Below, piece after piece: positions 1-10,741 of a stretch of DNA of 64,000 nt (positions are counted from its first letter, which is position 1; every line of letters begins with the position of its first letter). Made by a program: the position numbers and the translations under genes. The DNA lies in assembly GCA_029216955.1 (NCBI GenBank), contig JANAVB010010791.1, positions 6,361,338-6,425,337 on the forward strand. The letters run 5' to 3'. Below the pieces are notes generated by a model, which saw nothing but the letters and a program-made list of their open reading frames with translations, had not been told where the DNA came from and ran no database searches. The DNA is from Iris pallida (taxonomy: Eukaryota; Streptophyta; Magnoliopsida; Asparagales; Iridaceae).

Positions 1-185
1 ACACACACACTTGGAGAAATCACCAGGTCCTCAGAGGGACGTAACAAGATACTGGAAGAACATGCCATATAAACTTAATATGTAAACACCACATGACAAG
101 AACACAAATGGTTCCCTAACCGTTTATGTGATATGCACTTTGAGGACAACGTTCCACGCAGGGGCTTTATGATCAGCAACGCAAA

Positions 186-275
186 TAAAAAGTAGAAGTG
201 ACAGTAAGTAGCGCTCATCCGAGTCACTATCGGCTATGGACAGTAAGTAGCGCTCATCTGAGTCACTATCGGCCC
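186..275. repeat. Short tandem repeat in LTR C
   Basis: Two copies of a roughly 40-bp unit containing GTAGCGCTCATC and GAGTCACTATCGG. The LTRs of element B have three copies of the same unit (25470-25575 and 31895-32010), so it is a family-wide LTR minisatellite. Confidence 0.7.
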
Positions 276-1680
276 CAAAAATGTGTGTAAAAATAAAATG
301 TAGCCCCTACGCTAATAGTTGTCCTCTTCCTCCCTATGGTACTATACATGGGTCGTAACCATAACACATAAACACGTGTCGCTTCCACAATACTGCTTAT
401 TCCTAATAACTGTCAAGTCCTCTAACATGTACCTATTGGCAGTTATTCCTAAACCATGCGCACGGGTGATCAGCCAACACTCAAGTGACCTCTATATGTT
501 ACTCACAACTCACACATATCTCGTGGCAAAATTGTGAGAAAGTTTATGAAATGCATTAAACAGATAGTAGTCTCTTAACTCTAGGTCCACATGCACAACA
601 ATAAAAATATGACTAATAATATTGTACCCTATATAACTGGAAAGCAAATAAGTACACCATAAACAGTTAAGTGGTATGCAACTGATTAAACTAGAATAGA
701 CAAACAGTAAGTATACAGTAACTAAGTAAAAGATGCAGAATACATATAAGCAGTAAATATGGCAAGGTATCTTGCCTAGTGTGATGCAATGATCTGACAT
801 GTTCCAATTTGTCCAATAGCCATGGTTGATGTAAAGGGGTCTGATTTTATGAAGAAATAGGGAAGCGCGATTTAGTCACAATCAGTGATGGCGACCAAAA
901 GAAAATTTGCAATAAATATATATAACTATTTTAGAAAATATGTTATAATGCATAAAATATATTAGTTAAAATAATTTAGATAAATACTAGAAAATCCATA
1001 AAAATCATGTTAGAGTTTTGAAAACCAAATTATTATTTTTAGGTCAAAACTATAGTTAAAATAGATCGAAAATACTTTGGTAACATTTTAGGTAAATATT
1101 TGGAATTCTAGGGATATCATTTTAATCAAAGCTATAATTTAATTAGACAAAAATATTCACTAATATTTCTACTGTTCGAAACCCAATTGAAAATAGATGT
1201 AGATAAGCCTAATACCATATATTTCATAATTAACTTACGGAAAGTATTTAACACATATATATATTTTATAATGTTTCAAACTAGATTATTAGTAGTCAAA
1301 GTATGTTTTTTTAGATAATTGGTTGAAAGTCTTTGGAAAATATTTTAGGCTAAAAATCCAATTTTTTTTGGAAGTAACTGTAGGTCCAAAACCAAATATA
1401 ATATGTGTCATGAATATATACATATTTATTTTTGGAAATTATTATATATTAATGAATAATAACAAAGACAATAATACTAATGTAAGTATATAATGCAAAC
1501 ACTGTCTAAAAAAAGTAAAATAATAATAGTACTATTATATTTGATAGTAAAATGTTTGATGCCAGTATCTCACTTTAATGAACTAATAACTTAATATTAA
1601 TAAGTAATAACCTAATAAAGAAGGTTTAGACTCTCTCCGTTTCCAACAAAACTAATCATGGCCTATGTTTGAAAAGAGAA

Positions 1681-1688
1681 AAAAAGAA
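1681..1688. repeat. MULE target-site duplication, left copy
   Basis: AAAAAGAA directly before the left terminal inverted repeat. The same 8 bases follow the right terminus at 21619-21626. MULEs normally make 9-bp duplications; the sequence is low-complexity, so an exact length cannot be fixed. Confidence 0.6.
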
Positions 1689-1733
1689 GGCAAATGTTAA
1701 AGGCTACCCCCTTATTACTAAGGGCCACCAACT
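1689..1733 (+). repeat. MULE left terminal inverted repeat
   Basis: Starts GGCAAATGTTAAAGGC and continues through ACTAAGGGCCACCAAC. It pairs with the reverse complement of 21575-21618 with a few mismatches and a 1-base indel. A second TAAGGGCCACCAA copy follows near 1778, so the subterminal region is repetitive. Confidence 0.88.
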
Positions 1734-1789
1734 TAAAAATTTTAAAAAATTACAAGTTTGCCATTTTCAAAACACTAAGGGCCACCAAG

Positions 1790-1995
1790 TTTTTCTTTCT
1801 TCTTCCTTTGTCTTCTTCCTCTTTTCTCAATCCCCAAACCACTTCTCTCAATCCCCACCTCTATTGTTGTCCCCACCTCCTCCATAGTTGTCCCCACCTC
1901 CACCATTGGTGTCCCCTCCTCCATTGTTGTTGTCCTCACCTATATTAAAGTTGTCTATCTTCGGTAGTTCTCTATCTCTTTTTTTATTTTGTTTT
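1790..1995. other. Pyrimidine-rich subterminal/leader region of the MULE
   Basis: Long C/T-rich stretch with repeated TTGTCCCCACCTCC units between the left inverted repeat and the first transposase exon. This is the expected place for the transposase promoter and 5' leader. No clear TATA box is seen. Confidence 0.5.
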
Positions 1996-2041
1996 TTTAA
2001 AATTAGGTTATTGTGTTGACACTCAATCTTTGTTTAGAATT

Positions 2042-2131
2042 ATGGAACAAAATATTGTTGAAGAAGAGATTGGGTCATCCAATCCCATTATTGGTCCCCA
2101 AGAACCAAGGATTACGTGTAAACCATTGTCA
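2042..2131 (+). CDS. Transposase-OTU gene, exon 1 (30 codons)
   Basis: ATG at 2042 opens a 30-codon acidic N-terminus starting MEQNIVEEEIG. It ends at TCA followed by a consensus splice donor GTAAGT at 2132. The next exon starts after TTTGCAG at 2406 and joins in phase with the frame that continues into the transposase. Start choice rests on the phase and on position, about 350 bp inside the terminal repeat. No domain is recognisable in exon 1. Confidence 0.65.
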
Positions 2132-2202
2132 GTAAGTACATGAAATGTCAATTTTTGAGATTTCATACGCCTGTACAAAGAGAATACGCCTATACAAAAA
2201 GA

Positions 2203-2350
2203 GGACTGCAGTCCTAGCCTACAGTCCTGTACAAGGAATGGACTGCAGTCCAGTCCTGCAGTCCTGCAGGCTGGAAGAGGAATGGACTGCAGTCCATTGC
2301 TACAGTCCTTTAAAAGTACTGGACTGCAGTCTAGTACTGCAGTCCTGTAC
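2203..2350. repeat. GGACTGCAGTCC minisatellite in intron 1 of the transposase gene
   Basis: Repeated palindromic GGACTGCAGTCC and CTGCAGTCCTG units lie within the predicted intron 2132-2406. A related array occurs at 20881-21050, in the first intron of the opposite gene near the other end of the MULE. Confidence 0.85.
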
Positions 2351-2568
2351 AATTTGATTTTGGAGATCTTGTACAATTCTAAATTTGATTTTTTATTACT
2401 TTGCAGGTCGTACATTGTACAGATCTTGTTGTCCAACATAATGTTGACGTAGGACACTTATTCTCAACATCCTCTATATTTCTTTCTTGTGATGCGGCGC
2501 TTGGATGGTGCAGAGAAGTTAGACGCCTACATAACATTATTGTTGTCATTGTGAAATCCGAAAGAGGA

Positions 2569-2573
2569 GATGC
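2569..2573. repeat. Target-site duplication of element A, left copy
   Basis: GATGC, repeated at 13911-13915 after the 3' LTR. It lies inside a transposase codon run (GGA GAT GCA GGA TGG after excision). Confidence 0.95.
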
Positions 2574-3169
2574 TGTAACGACCATGGTTCGTATTACGTA
2601 TTTTGGTATACGTGTACGTATTTTTACATGTTTCATGGCATAGTTTATTGTGGTATCTCATTTCTTGGTTCGGCTTGGTTGGCTTGGTTCGGTTTGGCTT
2701 GGTTTTCATGAGAACCAACATCCACCTACCCCCACTCTTCCTTTATAGCCGCCCACTCTTTCTTTCTCTCTCCTCATTACTTCTTCTCCATTACTTCTTC
2801 TTCTTTACCATTACTCTCTTCACCTACCAGAGAGAGGGCTTAGGCAAGTACAGCTTGCTTCATGGAGGAACTTAGTTTTATTGTTCCATTCTTTTTCTCA
2901 CGAGATTCTAACACACTTTAATACTTAGTATTTTTAATTTCCATGGTTCAATTTGTGTAGAACTAAGCTTATTGTATTTTCGGATTTCTTGGGTTTTGAT
3001 CTATTTAACCTTGTTATTATCAAGTTTTGATGGTTCCATGTTGTGGAGAATTTCATTCTGCCCCATTTTGACCTATAGAAGTCTGGATTCAGACCTTGGA
3101 TGAAGGATTTATGAAGCTTTGAAGCCATGGATTCATGGCTCTTCTACTTGGTTCAGTGGGGAAGAAGAG

Positions 3170-3880
3170 CAGTACTTGACCGCATGGATTTTCATACGAC
3201 AAGTTTTTCTGGCCGCATGGCAGACATTGCCGCATAGGCCATGGGCTCTTTGCCTCAGCCGTATAAGACTCTATGGTTCCTAGCCGCATGAACTTCTGTC
3301 TTTCAACCGCATAAATTCATTCATCCCCTTGCCGCATATGTGTGTAGACTCCCGAGCCGCATTGCACTGCTTACTCGCAGCCGCATATAACCCGTCTTCC
3401 CGCAGCCGCATAAGGCCTTGGCCTGATTTAGCCGCATGGCCTTATTGATTCGCAACTGCATACGCTCGCATTACCTTTGCCGCATAAGCCTGCAGTCTTT
3501 CCAGCCGCATATGCTTACAGTCTTTTCAGCCGCATAAGTCCCAGTCCCCTTGTCGCATAAAACTGCATACTTCTTGCCGCATGCGTCCCGCATCTCCCGA
3601 GCCGCATACCCCTGCTCCCCTCCTGGCCGCATGAAGTTATTTCCTCTAGCCGCATAAGCTTGCAGTCCTTCCCTGCCGTATATGACTCGTTCTTCTAGCC
3701 GCATATGTGCGTAACTCCCAGCCGCATAAGCTTACTCCCCTACAGCCGCATGCGCCCCGCCTCTTCAGCCGCATGCGCCTGGGTTTTCTGAGCCGCATGA
3801 GACCCGCATCCTTAGCCGCATGCGCCTGATTCCTTTCAGCCGCATGACATTGCTTCCCCGCTGCCGCATGAGCTTATTCC
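3170..3880. repeat. GCCGCAT spaced array in the 5' LTR of A
   Basis: Some two dozen GCCGCAT or one-off variants (GCCGCATA, GCCGCATG) are spaced about 20-35 bp apart with variable filler. The 3' LTR has the same array at 11345-12035. Deviations are mostly CpG transitions (GCCGTAT, ACCGCAT). The spacing is irregular, so it is a motif cluster rather than a simple satellite. Confidence 0.85.
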
Positions 3881-4611
3881 ATAGTCCTTGTCCTCTTTTA
3901 TTATATTATTATTATTATATTTAATGCTATATTTATGCTCATGTTTCCTGACTCTCTGTGAAGGCTTGTACTATGTAGATTTTGCACATATTCCTTGAAC
4001 ACGACAATGGCCCGCCGTGGCGCACTCTTGACAAGTAAACCTGATATGATATATCCCGATATGCTGTTAAGACAGCTAGCCTGACATGACAAGAATGAAT
4101 GACTTAGACACCGTGGACGATTGTGTTTGTACAAATAAACCATTATTGTCTTACATCATGTCTAGGATAAGGATCCCCTGAATACCACGGTCAGGGGTAC
4201 CTACTGAAATCGACTAAGACTAATAACTAGAAAATCTAGCAGTCATGGAGAGATTTTCCAACTACAGGCAATTCTATTATCTGGGCGCCCCATCATGGGA
4301 TCTGTAGCCTACCGTCAAGTAGGGCACATTTCTGGCACACTGTCATGTGTTGCAACCACCAAACTACTTAAGGGTACATGCGTTTCTTGGACAATGTACC
4401 CACATGAATTCAATCCCCTAATTGCGTCTGGATAACCTGGATGGTCTGCAGGGCTTGTGGCTGTTGGGATAATCTCATTGCATTTGCTAGTAACTAGGCC
4501 TGTGATAACCCTAGTTAGTTAAAGTATCAAGCCGTACTCATTGCTTGGCCGTGATTGATTGGATAGAGTTTAGCCCAGCTTAGTCTTGTCCTGATCCTGT
4601 ACAAGATTGTG

Positions 4612-5075
4612 ACATGACGAGATTATTTGTGCTTGCCTTAACAATAATGATCAGGGGACCACTTCTGTTCAGGCGAAGGGTTACAACCCCGGTCCTTGTT
4701 TGGTTTAAGGGTTGTAACCTGGCTCCCGGAACAGTTCTGTGTCCTCTCTTCGTTTATTGTCTTATTGTACCCCATGTCATGCTCGTCATGTTTTACCTTA
4801 CTTCAATAGCATGATTATTTATGCTTGCCTTAACAATAATGATCAGGGGTCAAGTTCTGTTCAGGCGAAGGGTTACAACCCATGTCCTTGTTTGGTTTAA
4901 GGGTTGTAACCTGGCTCCCGGAACACTTCTGTGTCCTTTTTTCGTTTCTGTGTCCTCTTTTCGTTTATTGTCTTATTACCTTACCAACAAGTATTGAGAC
5001 GGGTTTCTATTCAAGTGAAGGGTTGCAACCCCGGTCCTTGTTTGGTTTAAGGGTTACAATCTGGCTACTTGAATG
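4612..5075. repeat. Tandem repeats in the 5' LTR of A
   Basis: Two full copies and one partial copy of a 170-200-bp unit holding TTCAGGCGAAGGGTTACAA and GGTCCTTGTTTGGTTTAAGG. The 3' LTR carries the same set at about 12781-13235. Confidence 0.85.
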
Positions 5076-5760
5076 GTTTTCTCGAACTCAATTTATTATT
5101 GTTATCTCTGTTATTATCAGTATCTTTATAATTATCTTTAATATTCATTTATGATATGCTGGTTTTAGTTCCTAAGTGAAGCCTTCCTTGTGGCACTTGC
5201 TCTCTCTGGGGTCTGACCCAGCTGGTTTTGTATGGCCAGATATCGGAGCAGCTCCAGAGGATCTACCTACCTTCCAGCCAGATGGTGACCACCAGGCGTA
5301 ACCAAGGCAACGAGTGGGTTCCCTTTTGTTCTTCCACTCTATTGTAAAATTATTCTTTTGAGGCGTTTAGCCGACGAGCACGTGTTAGCTCGATTGCACC
5401 TTTATTTACTGTCTGCCTACGGGCTGTAACATGATTGACAAATCCTAGGGTTGATTATGTATGACTGAAACTCTTGCTAGTCTTGACATTTTGTACGACT
5501 AGCTTCATGATCATCCAAATATGTAATGTATGGGATGTCTTACTATTGTATATTTGACGTTCTGATATCTTGTAATTGTTATTACTTGCTTGAGATGGAG
5601 ATAATAGGCTTGTTCATGACCATAGGAGACTGATGGCTTGTAGTTAAACCCTCATGTATCTAGGCAGCCGTGACCGTATAGCGAGGTGGGTTGCACTTTA
5701 ATATACGTAGCTGGCTATGTATGCCCCCGCTCTCCAGTATTCTAGTTCTGGGTCGTTACA

Positions 5761-5787
5761 TGGTTTAAGTGGTGGCCCATGCAGGTC
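5761..5787 (+). other. Leader motif / putative primer-binding region of element A
   Basis: Directly after the 5' LTR comes TGGTTTAAGTGGTGGCCCAT followed by GCAGGTC. The GTGGTGGCCCATGCAGGTC core recurs at the same place in elements B, E and F. Reverse transcription of LTR elements starts from a tRNA paired here. The site does not look like the common initiator-Met site, and I could not match the primer. Confidence 0.65.
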
Positions 5788-6057
5788 TTGTAAATCAAGA
5801 TATGTGAGGGTTTACCGAATAGATGTCTCAATCAGTACCTGTCTTTGATCTCTGTTCGTATCCTCTTAATCCCTAAAATCTTGACCTGATCACATGCTTG
5901 TATCGTTGATCTGTCCTGGTCCTTTCTTATTGTTCCCTATGTCGTCTTCTTCAGCGGTATTGTTCCTGGTCCTATCGATCAGCAAGGCGGAGCACCTCCC
6001 GTAGACCGGCAACAACCTGGAGATCAAGCCCAGCATTCAGGAGTAGCCTCCAGAGTC

Positions 6058-7104
6058 ATGTCTACTGGAGGAGAGCCACCAGTTCAGCCCGTCCAGCCTG
6101 TAGAGCTTGATGATGGCACCTTGGTAGGCCTCATCAGGACATTGTTAGCTTCTCAGGATCGACGAGGAGATGCCTTGCACCAGGCAGTGACAGATACTCT
6201 GACCAGAGGAGGTCATCAGGATAACAGCACGGCCAACAGCTTCAAGCGCTTGAACCCTCCCTTCTTCGACGGCAGTGAAGATGCTATTGCCGCGGATGCA
6301 TGGCTTCAAGACACAGAGGTGATTCTAGAAGCAGCCAAGACTCCAGAAAATGAGAAGGTGGCCGTGGTATGCCTGCAGTTATTGGATCTTGCCCACAGCT
6401 GGTGGACGGTACAGACTGTTGGATTAATGGCACCTATTGCCTGGGCAGTATTCCGTGAGAGATTCCAGGCCAAGTATTTTGATGCTGTAGTTCGGTACGA
6501 TCTACAGACGAGGTTCACCAATCTGAAGCAGATGGGCAGGACGGTCGACGGATATGCAGCCGAGTTTTCGAGACTTAGTCGGTTTGCTCCCACCTTGGTA
6601 GCGACCGAGTTCGATAGAGCCCAGCAGTTCTAGCAGGGGCTCCATCTTGAGATTTTATTGGCAGTAGAGCAGTTTGAGCATCAGACTTTTGATGCTGTAT
6701 TGAGAGCAGCGAGGAGGCATGAGTATACCTCCCAGAGGATCGTAGACAGGACAGAAGGTCGGAAGCGATCCCATAGTCAGATGAATCAGTCTTCAGCACC
6801 AGCCCCGGCAGCTAGGGCTTTGACCATTGGAGCTCCGAGGCGGGCGACCTCGGTGATGCCGGTTCAACATTCAACCCCGATGCACCCTCAGCAGCAGAAG
6901 CAGAAGCACTCTTCCGCAGTAGGATGTTTACACTACGGGAAGCCAGGGTATGTAATATCAGAGTATCGCAGAGCACAAGGTTTATGCTTAGTTTGTGGTG
7001 CCCCGGACCACAGGATTGGGAACTGCCCAAACAGGGGGAGTTCATCTTCATCAGCCTTCTCTAGTCCTTCGGTGAGAGGACCAGCACCAGTCCAGCAGCA
7101 GTAG
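6058..7104 (+). pseudogene. Element A gag
   Basis: Retrotransposon Gag capsid region: the Gag core with ARSWWTVQ-like and FRERFQAKYFDAV segments, then YAAEFSRLSRFAP, lies in residues about 60-190. It would form the virus-like particle. A stop (TAG, 6631-6633) interrupts it where the related gag of element E reads through; the frame then resumes in phase. Near the C-terminus are two zinc knuckles. The first is decayed (CLHYGKPGYVISEY, three ligands replaced by Tyr) and the second is intact (CLVCGAPDHRIGNC). Gag continues in the same frame into protease through several more stops at 7105-7190, so gag and pol were originally one frame. Confidence 0.9.
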
Positions 7105-7251
7105 TAGTACCCGTTCCCGAGGCCATTGCCGACGTAGGCCCAGGCATTCCAGCAGCAGAGGCCGCAGCAGTATGCCCAAGCCTAAGCCCTGATCCAGAGC
7201 AGACAAAGAGGTTTTCATCAGAGGGGACCCGTACCAAGAGGACATGGTCAA

Positions 7252-7986
7252 GTGCTGGCTTTGACCATGGAAGAGGAAGGATTGACCCCAGGTGAGGTAG
7301 TGGCATGTACTATTCTCGTCAATTCCTTTCCGGCTTCAGTATTATTTGACTCTGGTACATCGCATTCATTTATGTCTGCACAATTTGCGATACGGATAGG
7401 ACTGGAGCCCGAGTCATTATCAGTAAGGCTCAATATACTTACTGGTAACGAACTTGTGGGAGTAGATAGAGTGTTTTTCTTGTGTCGGATCGTAGTTAGC
7501 GGTAGAGAGTTTTTCGCTAGATTGATAGAATTCTCGATGGCCGATTATGATGCGGTCTTAGGGATAGATTGGTTGAGAGACCAGTATGCTAGGATAGACT
7601 GCCATATCGGCAGGGTTGTTTTTAGCATTCCAGGCGAGCCGGAGTTTTCCTTTTTCCGAGGCGAAGTTGAACCTTCTCCTCCAGTATTGCGGATGGCAGT
7701 AGCAGCCGTGCAGGTACCCCGGATAGTCGAGGAGTTTCCAGATGTTTTTCCAGAAGAGCTTTCAGGAATGCCGCCAGAGCGAGAGATCGAGTTCACTATT
7801 GACTTGATCCCAGGGATAGCCCCAGTGTCAGAGAGAGTCTACAGGATGGCGCCGTCAGAGTTAGAGATATTGTACAAGATGATTGAGAAACTTAGAACCA
7901 AGGGATTCATTCGTGCTAGTGGATCGCCTTGGGGAACCTCGATGCTTCTTATGAAAAAAAGGATAGTACGTCCAGATTATATGTAG
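7252..7986 (+). pseudogene. Element A protease and start of reverse transcriptase
   Basis: Retropepsin domain with active site LFDSGTSHSFM at about 7345-7380 and the flap/core GIDWLRDQYARIDC near 7560-7600. After it comes the protease-RT linker EFPDVFPEELSGMPPERE, and RT begins (IDLIPGIAPVS). The frame is lost in the A-run at about 7952, where one A is missing (seven rather than eight). The RT continues in the next frame from about 7960 ([16 protein letters not shown]). Confidence 0.92.
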
Positions 7987-9335
7987 ATTATCGTACCTTA
8001 AATTCAGTGACAATCAAGAACAGATACCCTCTCCCGAGGATAAATGACTTGTTTGATCAACTCAAAGGGGCGGCAGTATTCTCGAAGATCGACTTGCGGT
8101 CAGGATACCATCAGATCAGAGTCAGAGAGTAGGACATCCCGAAGACAGCTTTCAGATCGAGGTATGGGCATTGAAAGTTCCTTATTATGCCATTTGGAGC
8201 AACCAATACGCCGGCTGTATTCATGGACCTCATGAATCGCATTTTCATGCCCTACTTGGATCAGTTTGTGATTGTGTTCCTAGACGACATCCTGGTCTAC
8301 AGCAAGAGTGAAGCGAAGCATGAGCAGCATCTCAGGGTTGTCCTCCAGATTCTCAGAGAGCACCAGTTGTATGGCAAGTTTAGTAAATGCGAGTTCTGGC
8401 TCGATCGCATTTCATACTTGGGTCATATCATCACCAGAGGAGGAGTAGAAGTGGATCCCCAGAAGATCATGGCCATTGAGACGTGGCCAGTACCTAGCAC
8501 AGTTGCAGAAGTTCGCAGTTTTCTTAGATTGGCCGGCTACTACCGGCGATTCGTTTCAGACTTTGCTCGAATTTCAGCGCCATTGACCCAGTTGACCCGC
8601 AAGGATGCGTAGTTTGCTTGGATAACAAAGTGTCAGAATTCTTTTGAGAAGTTAAAGCGAGGCTTGATGACGGCACCCATTCTCACGCTTCCAGATGGGA
8701 CCAGGGGATTATCAGTGTATTGTGATGCTTCAGACAGAGGCTTAAGATGTGTTCTGATGCAGCATGGAAAGGTAATAGCTTATGTGTCACGACAACTTTG
8801 TGATCAAGAGAGGAATTACCCAACCCATGACTTGGAACTGGCAGCAGTAGTGTTTGCACTTAAGTTGTGGAGGCATTACTTGTACGGGGATAGGATGGAG
8901 ATTTTCATCGACCACAAGAGTCTGAAGTATGTTTTCACCCAGAAGGATCTTAACATGCGTCAGAGAAGACGGCTAGAGCTACTTGTGGATTATGATGTCA
9001 ACCTGCAGTATCATCCTGGGAAGGCCAACGTTGTTGCAGATATATTGAGCAGGAGAGCCGGAGTTTATTTTCTAACAGCGCAACCTGAGCTGTTAGCAGA
9101 TCTTCAGAAGATGGGTATTGAAGTTGTCCTTCCTACCAGTATGGCACTGATGGCCAGTATGCAAGTTCAGTCCAGTATAGTCGAGAGGATCCGGATGGCG
9201 CAGTCAACAGTTTCCAAGCTTCAACGACTCAGAGCAGAGTGTGAGGCAGGACGAAGATCAGAATTATGCATCTATGAGGACGGTATACTTCGACATGGGA
9301 AGCGTCTTTGTGTGCCCAGTGGAGATATCAGATAA
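7960..9335 (+). pseudogene. Element A reverse transcriptase and RNase H
   Basis: RT motifs in order: [47 protein letters not shown], the catalytic [13 protein letters not shown] (about 8265-8305), and [14 protein letters not shown]. RNase H follows with [10 protein letters not shown], the [19 protein letters not shown] stretch and [19 protein letters not shown]. In-frame stops at about 8131, 8171 and 8611 and the change at 9334 end activity. The frame is otherwise shared from 7960 to 10577. The enzyme would copy the element RNA into DNA in the cytoplasmic particle. Confidence 0.93.
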
Positions 9336-9336
9336 G

Positions 9337-10577
9337 AGATTATGGCAGAAGCTCACAGTTCTCAGTACTGTGATATCCGTCAGCACTTTTGGTGGAATGG
9401 CATGAAGAGGGAGATAACCCGGTTTTTCTTTCGGTATTTGGTTTGCCAACAAGTTAGGGCTGAACATCAGAGATCAGCTGGACTTCTTCAGCCTTTGCCG
9501 GTTCCAGAATAGAAGTGGGAGCATGTAACCATGGATTTCGTGACTGGCTTAACTAGGTCCCCGGCCGGTAGAGATGCTATTTGGGTTATTATAGACAGGC
9601 TCACGAAGGTGGCTCACTTTCTCCCGTTCAGAGTTGGTCAGTCGACGGCTCAGCTAGCAGAGAAGTATCTCCGGCAGATTGTTAGATTTCACGATGTTCC
9701 AGTCAGTATCACCTCGGACAGAGATTCAAGACTTACGTCGCACTTTTGGCGTAGCCTGAAAGAGAGTTTGGGAACTCACCTCCAGTTCAGCTCAGCTTAT
9801 CATCCGCAGACAGATGGTCAGTCAGAGCGTACCATACGAACTTTGGAAGATATGCTGAGATCTTGTACACTCGACTTCGGTGGTTCATGGAAAGATCACT
9901 TGCACCTGGTGGAGTTCTCGTATAACAATAGTTTCCAAACCAGTATCCAGATGGCACCGTTCGAGGTACTATATGGTAAGAAGTGCCGATTCCCGCTAGC
10001 ATGGGACGATATTGGAGAGAGGCAGATGCTCGGTCCGGAAATGATTGCTCGGACAGTCGAGGTGGTCAGAAGAGTCAGGGATCATCTTTGAGTTGTGCAA
10101 GATCGCCAGTGCCATTGGGCCAATTCTCATCGGCGCCCTCTGGAGTTTTCTGTTGGCGACCATGTATTCCTGAGGATTTCGCCTAACCGCGACATCATTC
10201 ATTTCGGCGTACGGGAAAAGCTTAGTCCTAGGTATATAGGGCCGTTTGACATCCTAGAGCGAGTAGGAGATGTGTCCTATGGTCTCGCTCTCCCGTCGTC
10301 GTTACGTGAGGTACATGATGTCTTCCATGTATCCCAACTACGACGGTATATCCCGGATCCGAGTCATATCCTTGATCATTCGGAATTGGTTATTGGTACC
10401 AACCTTTCGTATGAGGAGAAGCCTGTATCCATATTGGACCGAAGAGAGAAGATACTCAAGAACAAGACTATCAAATTAGTCCGTGTTGCTTGGGGTCATC
10501 ACTCTTTGGGTAAGTCAATGTGGGAGCGTGAGGATGATATCCGATCGCGATATCCCGACCTGTTTGACTCGTAAGGT
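9337..10577 (+). pseudogene. Element A integrase with C-terminal chromodomain-like tail
   Basis: The zinc-binding N-terminus is partly deleted (HFWWNGMKREI, CLVCQQ-like remnant). The core has the D,D,E triad: MDFVTGL...DRLTK (about 9531-9610), TSDRDSRLTSHFW (about 9714-9750) and HPQTDGQSERTIRTLEDML (about 9800-9860). A GPFDILERVGDVSYGL segment (about 10242) and a final KLVRVAWGHHSLGKSMWERE segment (about 10470-10530) match the tail of Del/Tekay chromoviruses, where a chromodomain guides integration. A TGA at 10090 probably derives from CGA, and a TAG at about 9511 replaces the family Trp. The frame ends at TAA near 10572. Confidence 0.92.
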
Positions 10578-10704
10578 ATAATGTCCTTCTTATGCCTTAT
10601 GCTCTCATTTCCTTGCTTGAATGAATGATTGCTTGGTTGATTGCCTTGTTATAGCTTGTCTGTGATTAGTATAGCTTGTCCTTGCCTCTCTAGCCTCTTA
10701 ATTA

Positions 10705-10741
10705 AATTTCGAGGATGGAATTCTTTTAAGGTGGGTAGAGT
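10705..10741 (+). other. Element A pre-LTR motif / polypurine tract
   Basis: AAATTTCGAGGATGGAATTC then TTTTAAGGTGGGTAGAGT immediately before the 3' LTR. The same TTTCGAGGACGAAATT signature precedes the 3' LTRs of E, F, B (minus strand) and a variant precedes that of G. The purine-rich part would prime plus-strand DNA synthesis. Confidence 0.8.

Larger units (their letters stand above)
1..1688 (-). mobile_element. LTR of family C, left part (interrupted by the MULE)
   Basis: Non-coding, AT-rich LTR sequence. It resembles the LTRs of element B at 25262-26500 in order: the AGGTCCTCAGAGGGACGTAAC stretch, the GTAGCGCTCAT/CACTATCGG repeats, and the GTAGCCCCTACGCTAATA stretch. The window begins a few hundred bases inside this LTR. 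The remainder resumes at 21619 after the MULE. Transcription would run on the minus strand. No credible gene is present; short open frames here are chance. The second half (about 850-1620) is low-complexity AT-rich DNA. Confidence 0.75.
2574..5760 (+). repeat. Element A 5' LTR
   Basis: Starts TGTAACGACC and ends GGTCGTTACA. It contains, in order: a possible TATA box (TTTATAG, 2742-2748), CT-rich sequence, a GCCGCAT array (about 3170-3880), an AT-rich spacer, and tandem repeats at 4612-5075. No host gene lies inside; short open frames are accidental. Confidence 0.95.

Noticed and set aside
3170..3880. CRISPR-like spaced repeat
   Set aside because: The repeat is only seven bases, spacing is irregular, the context is a plant LTR, and no cas genes exist.
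5761..5780. Standard initiator-methionine tRNA primer site
   Set aside because: The sequence after the LTR is not the usual TGGTATCAGAGC; only the leading TGG fits.
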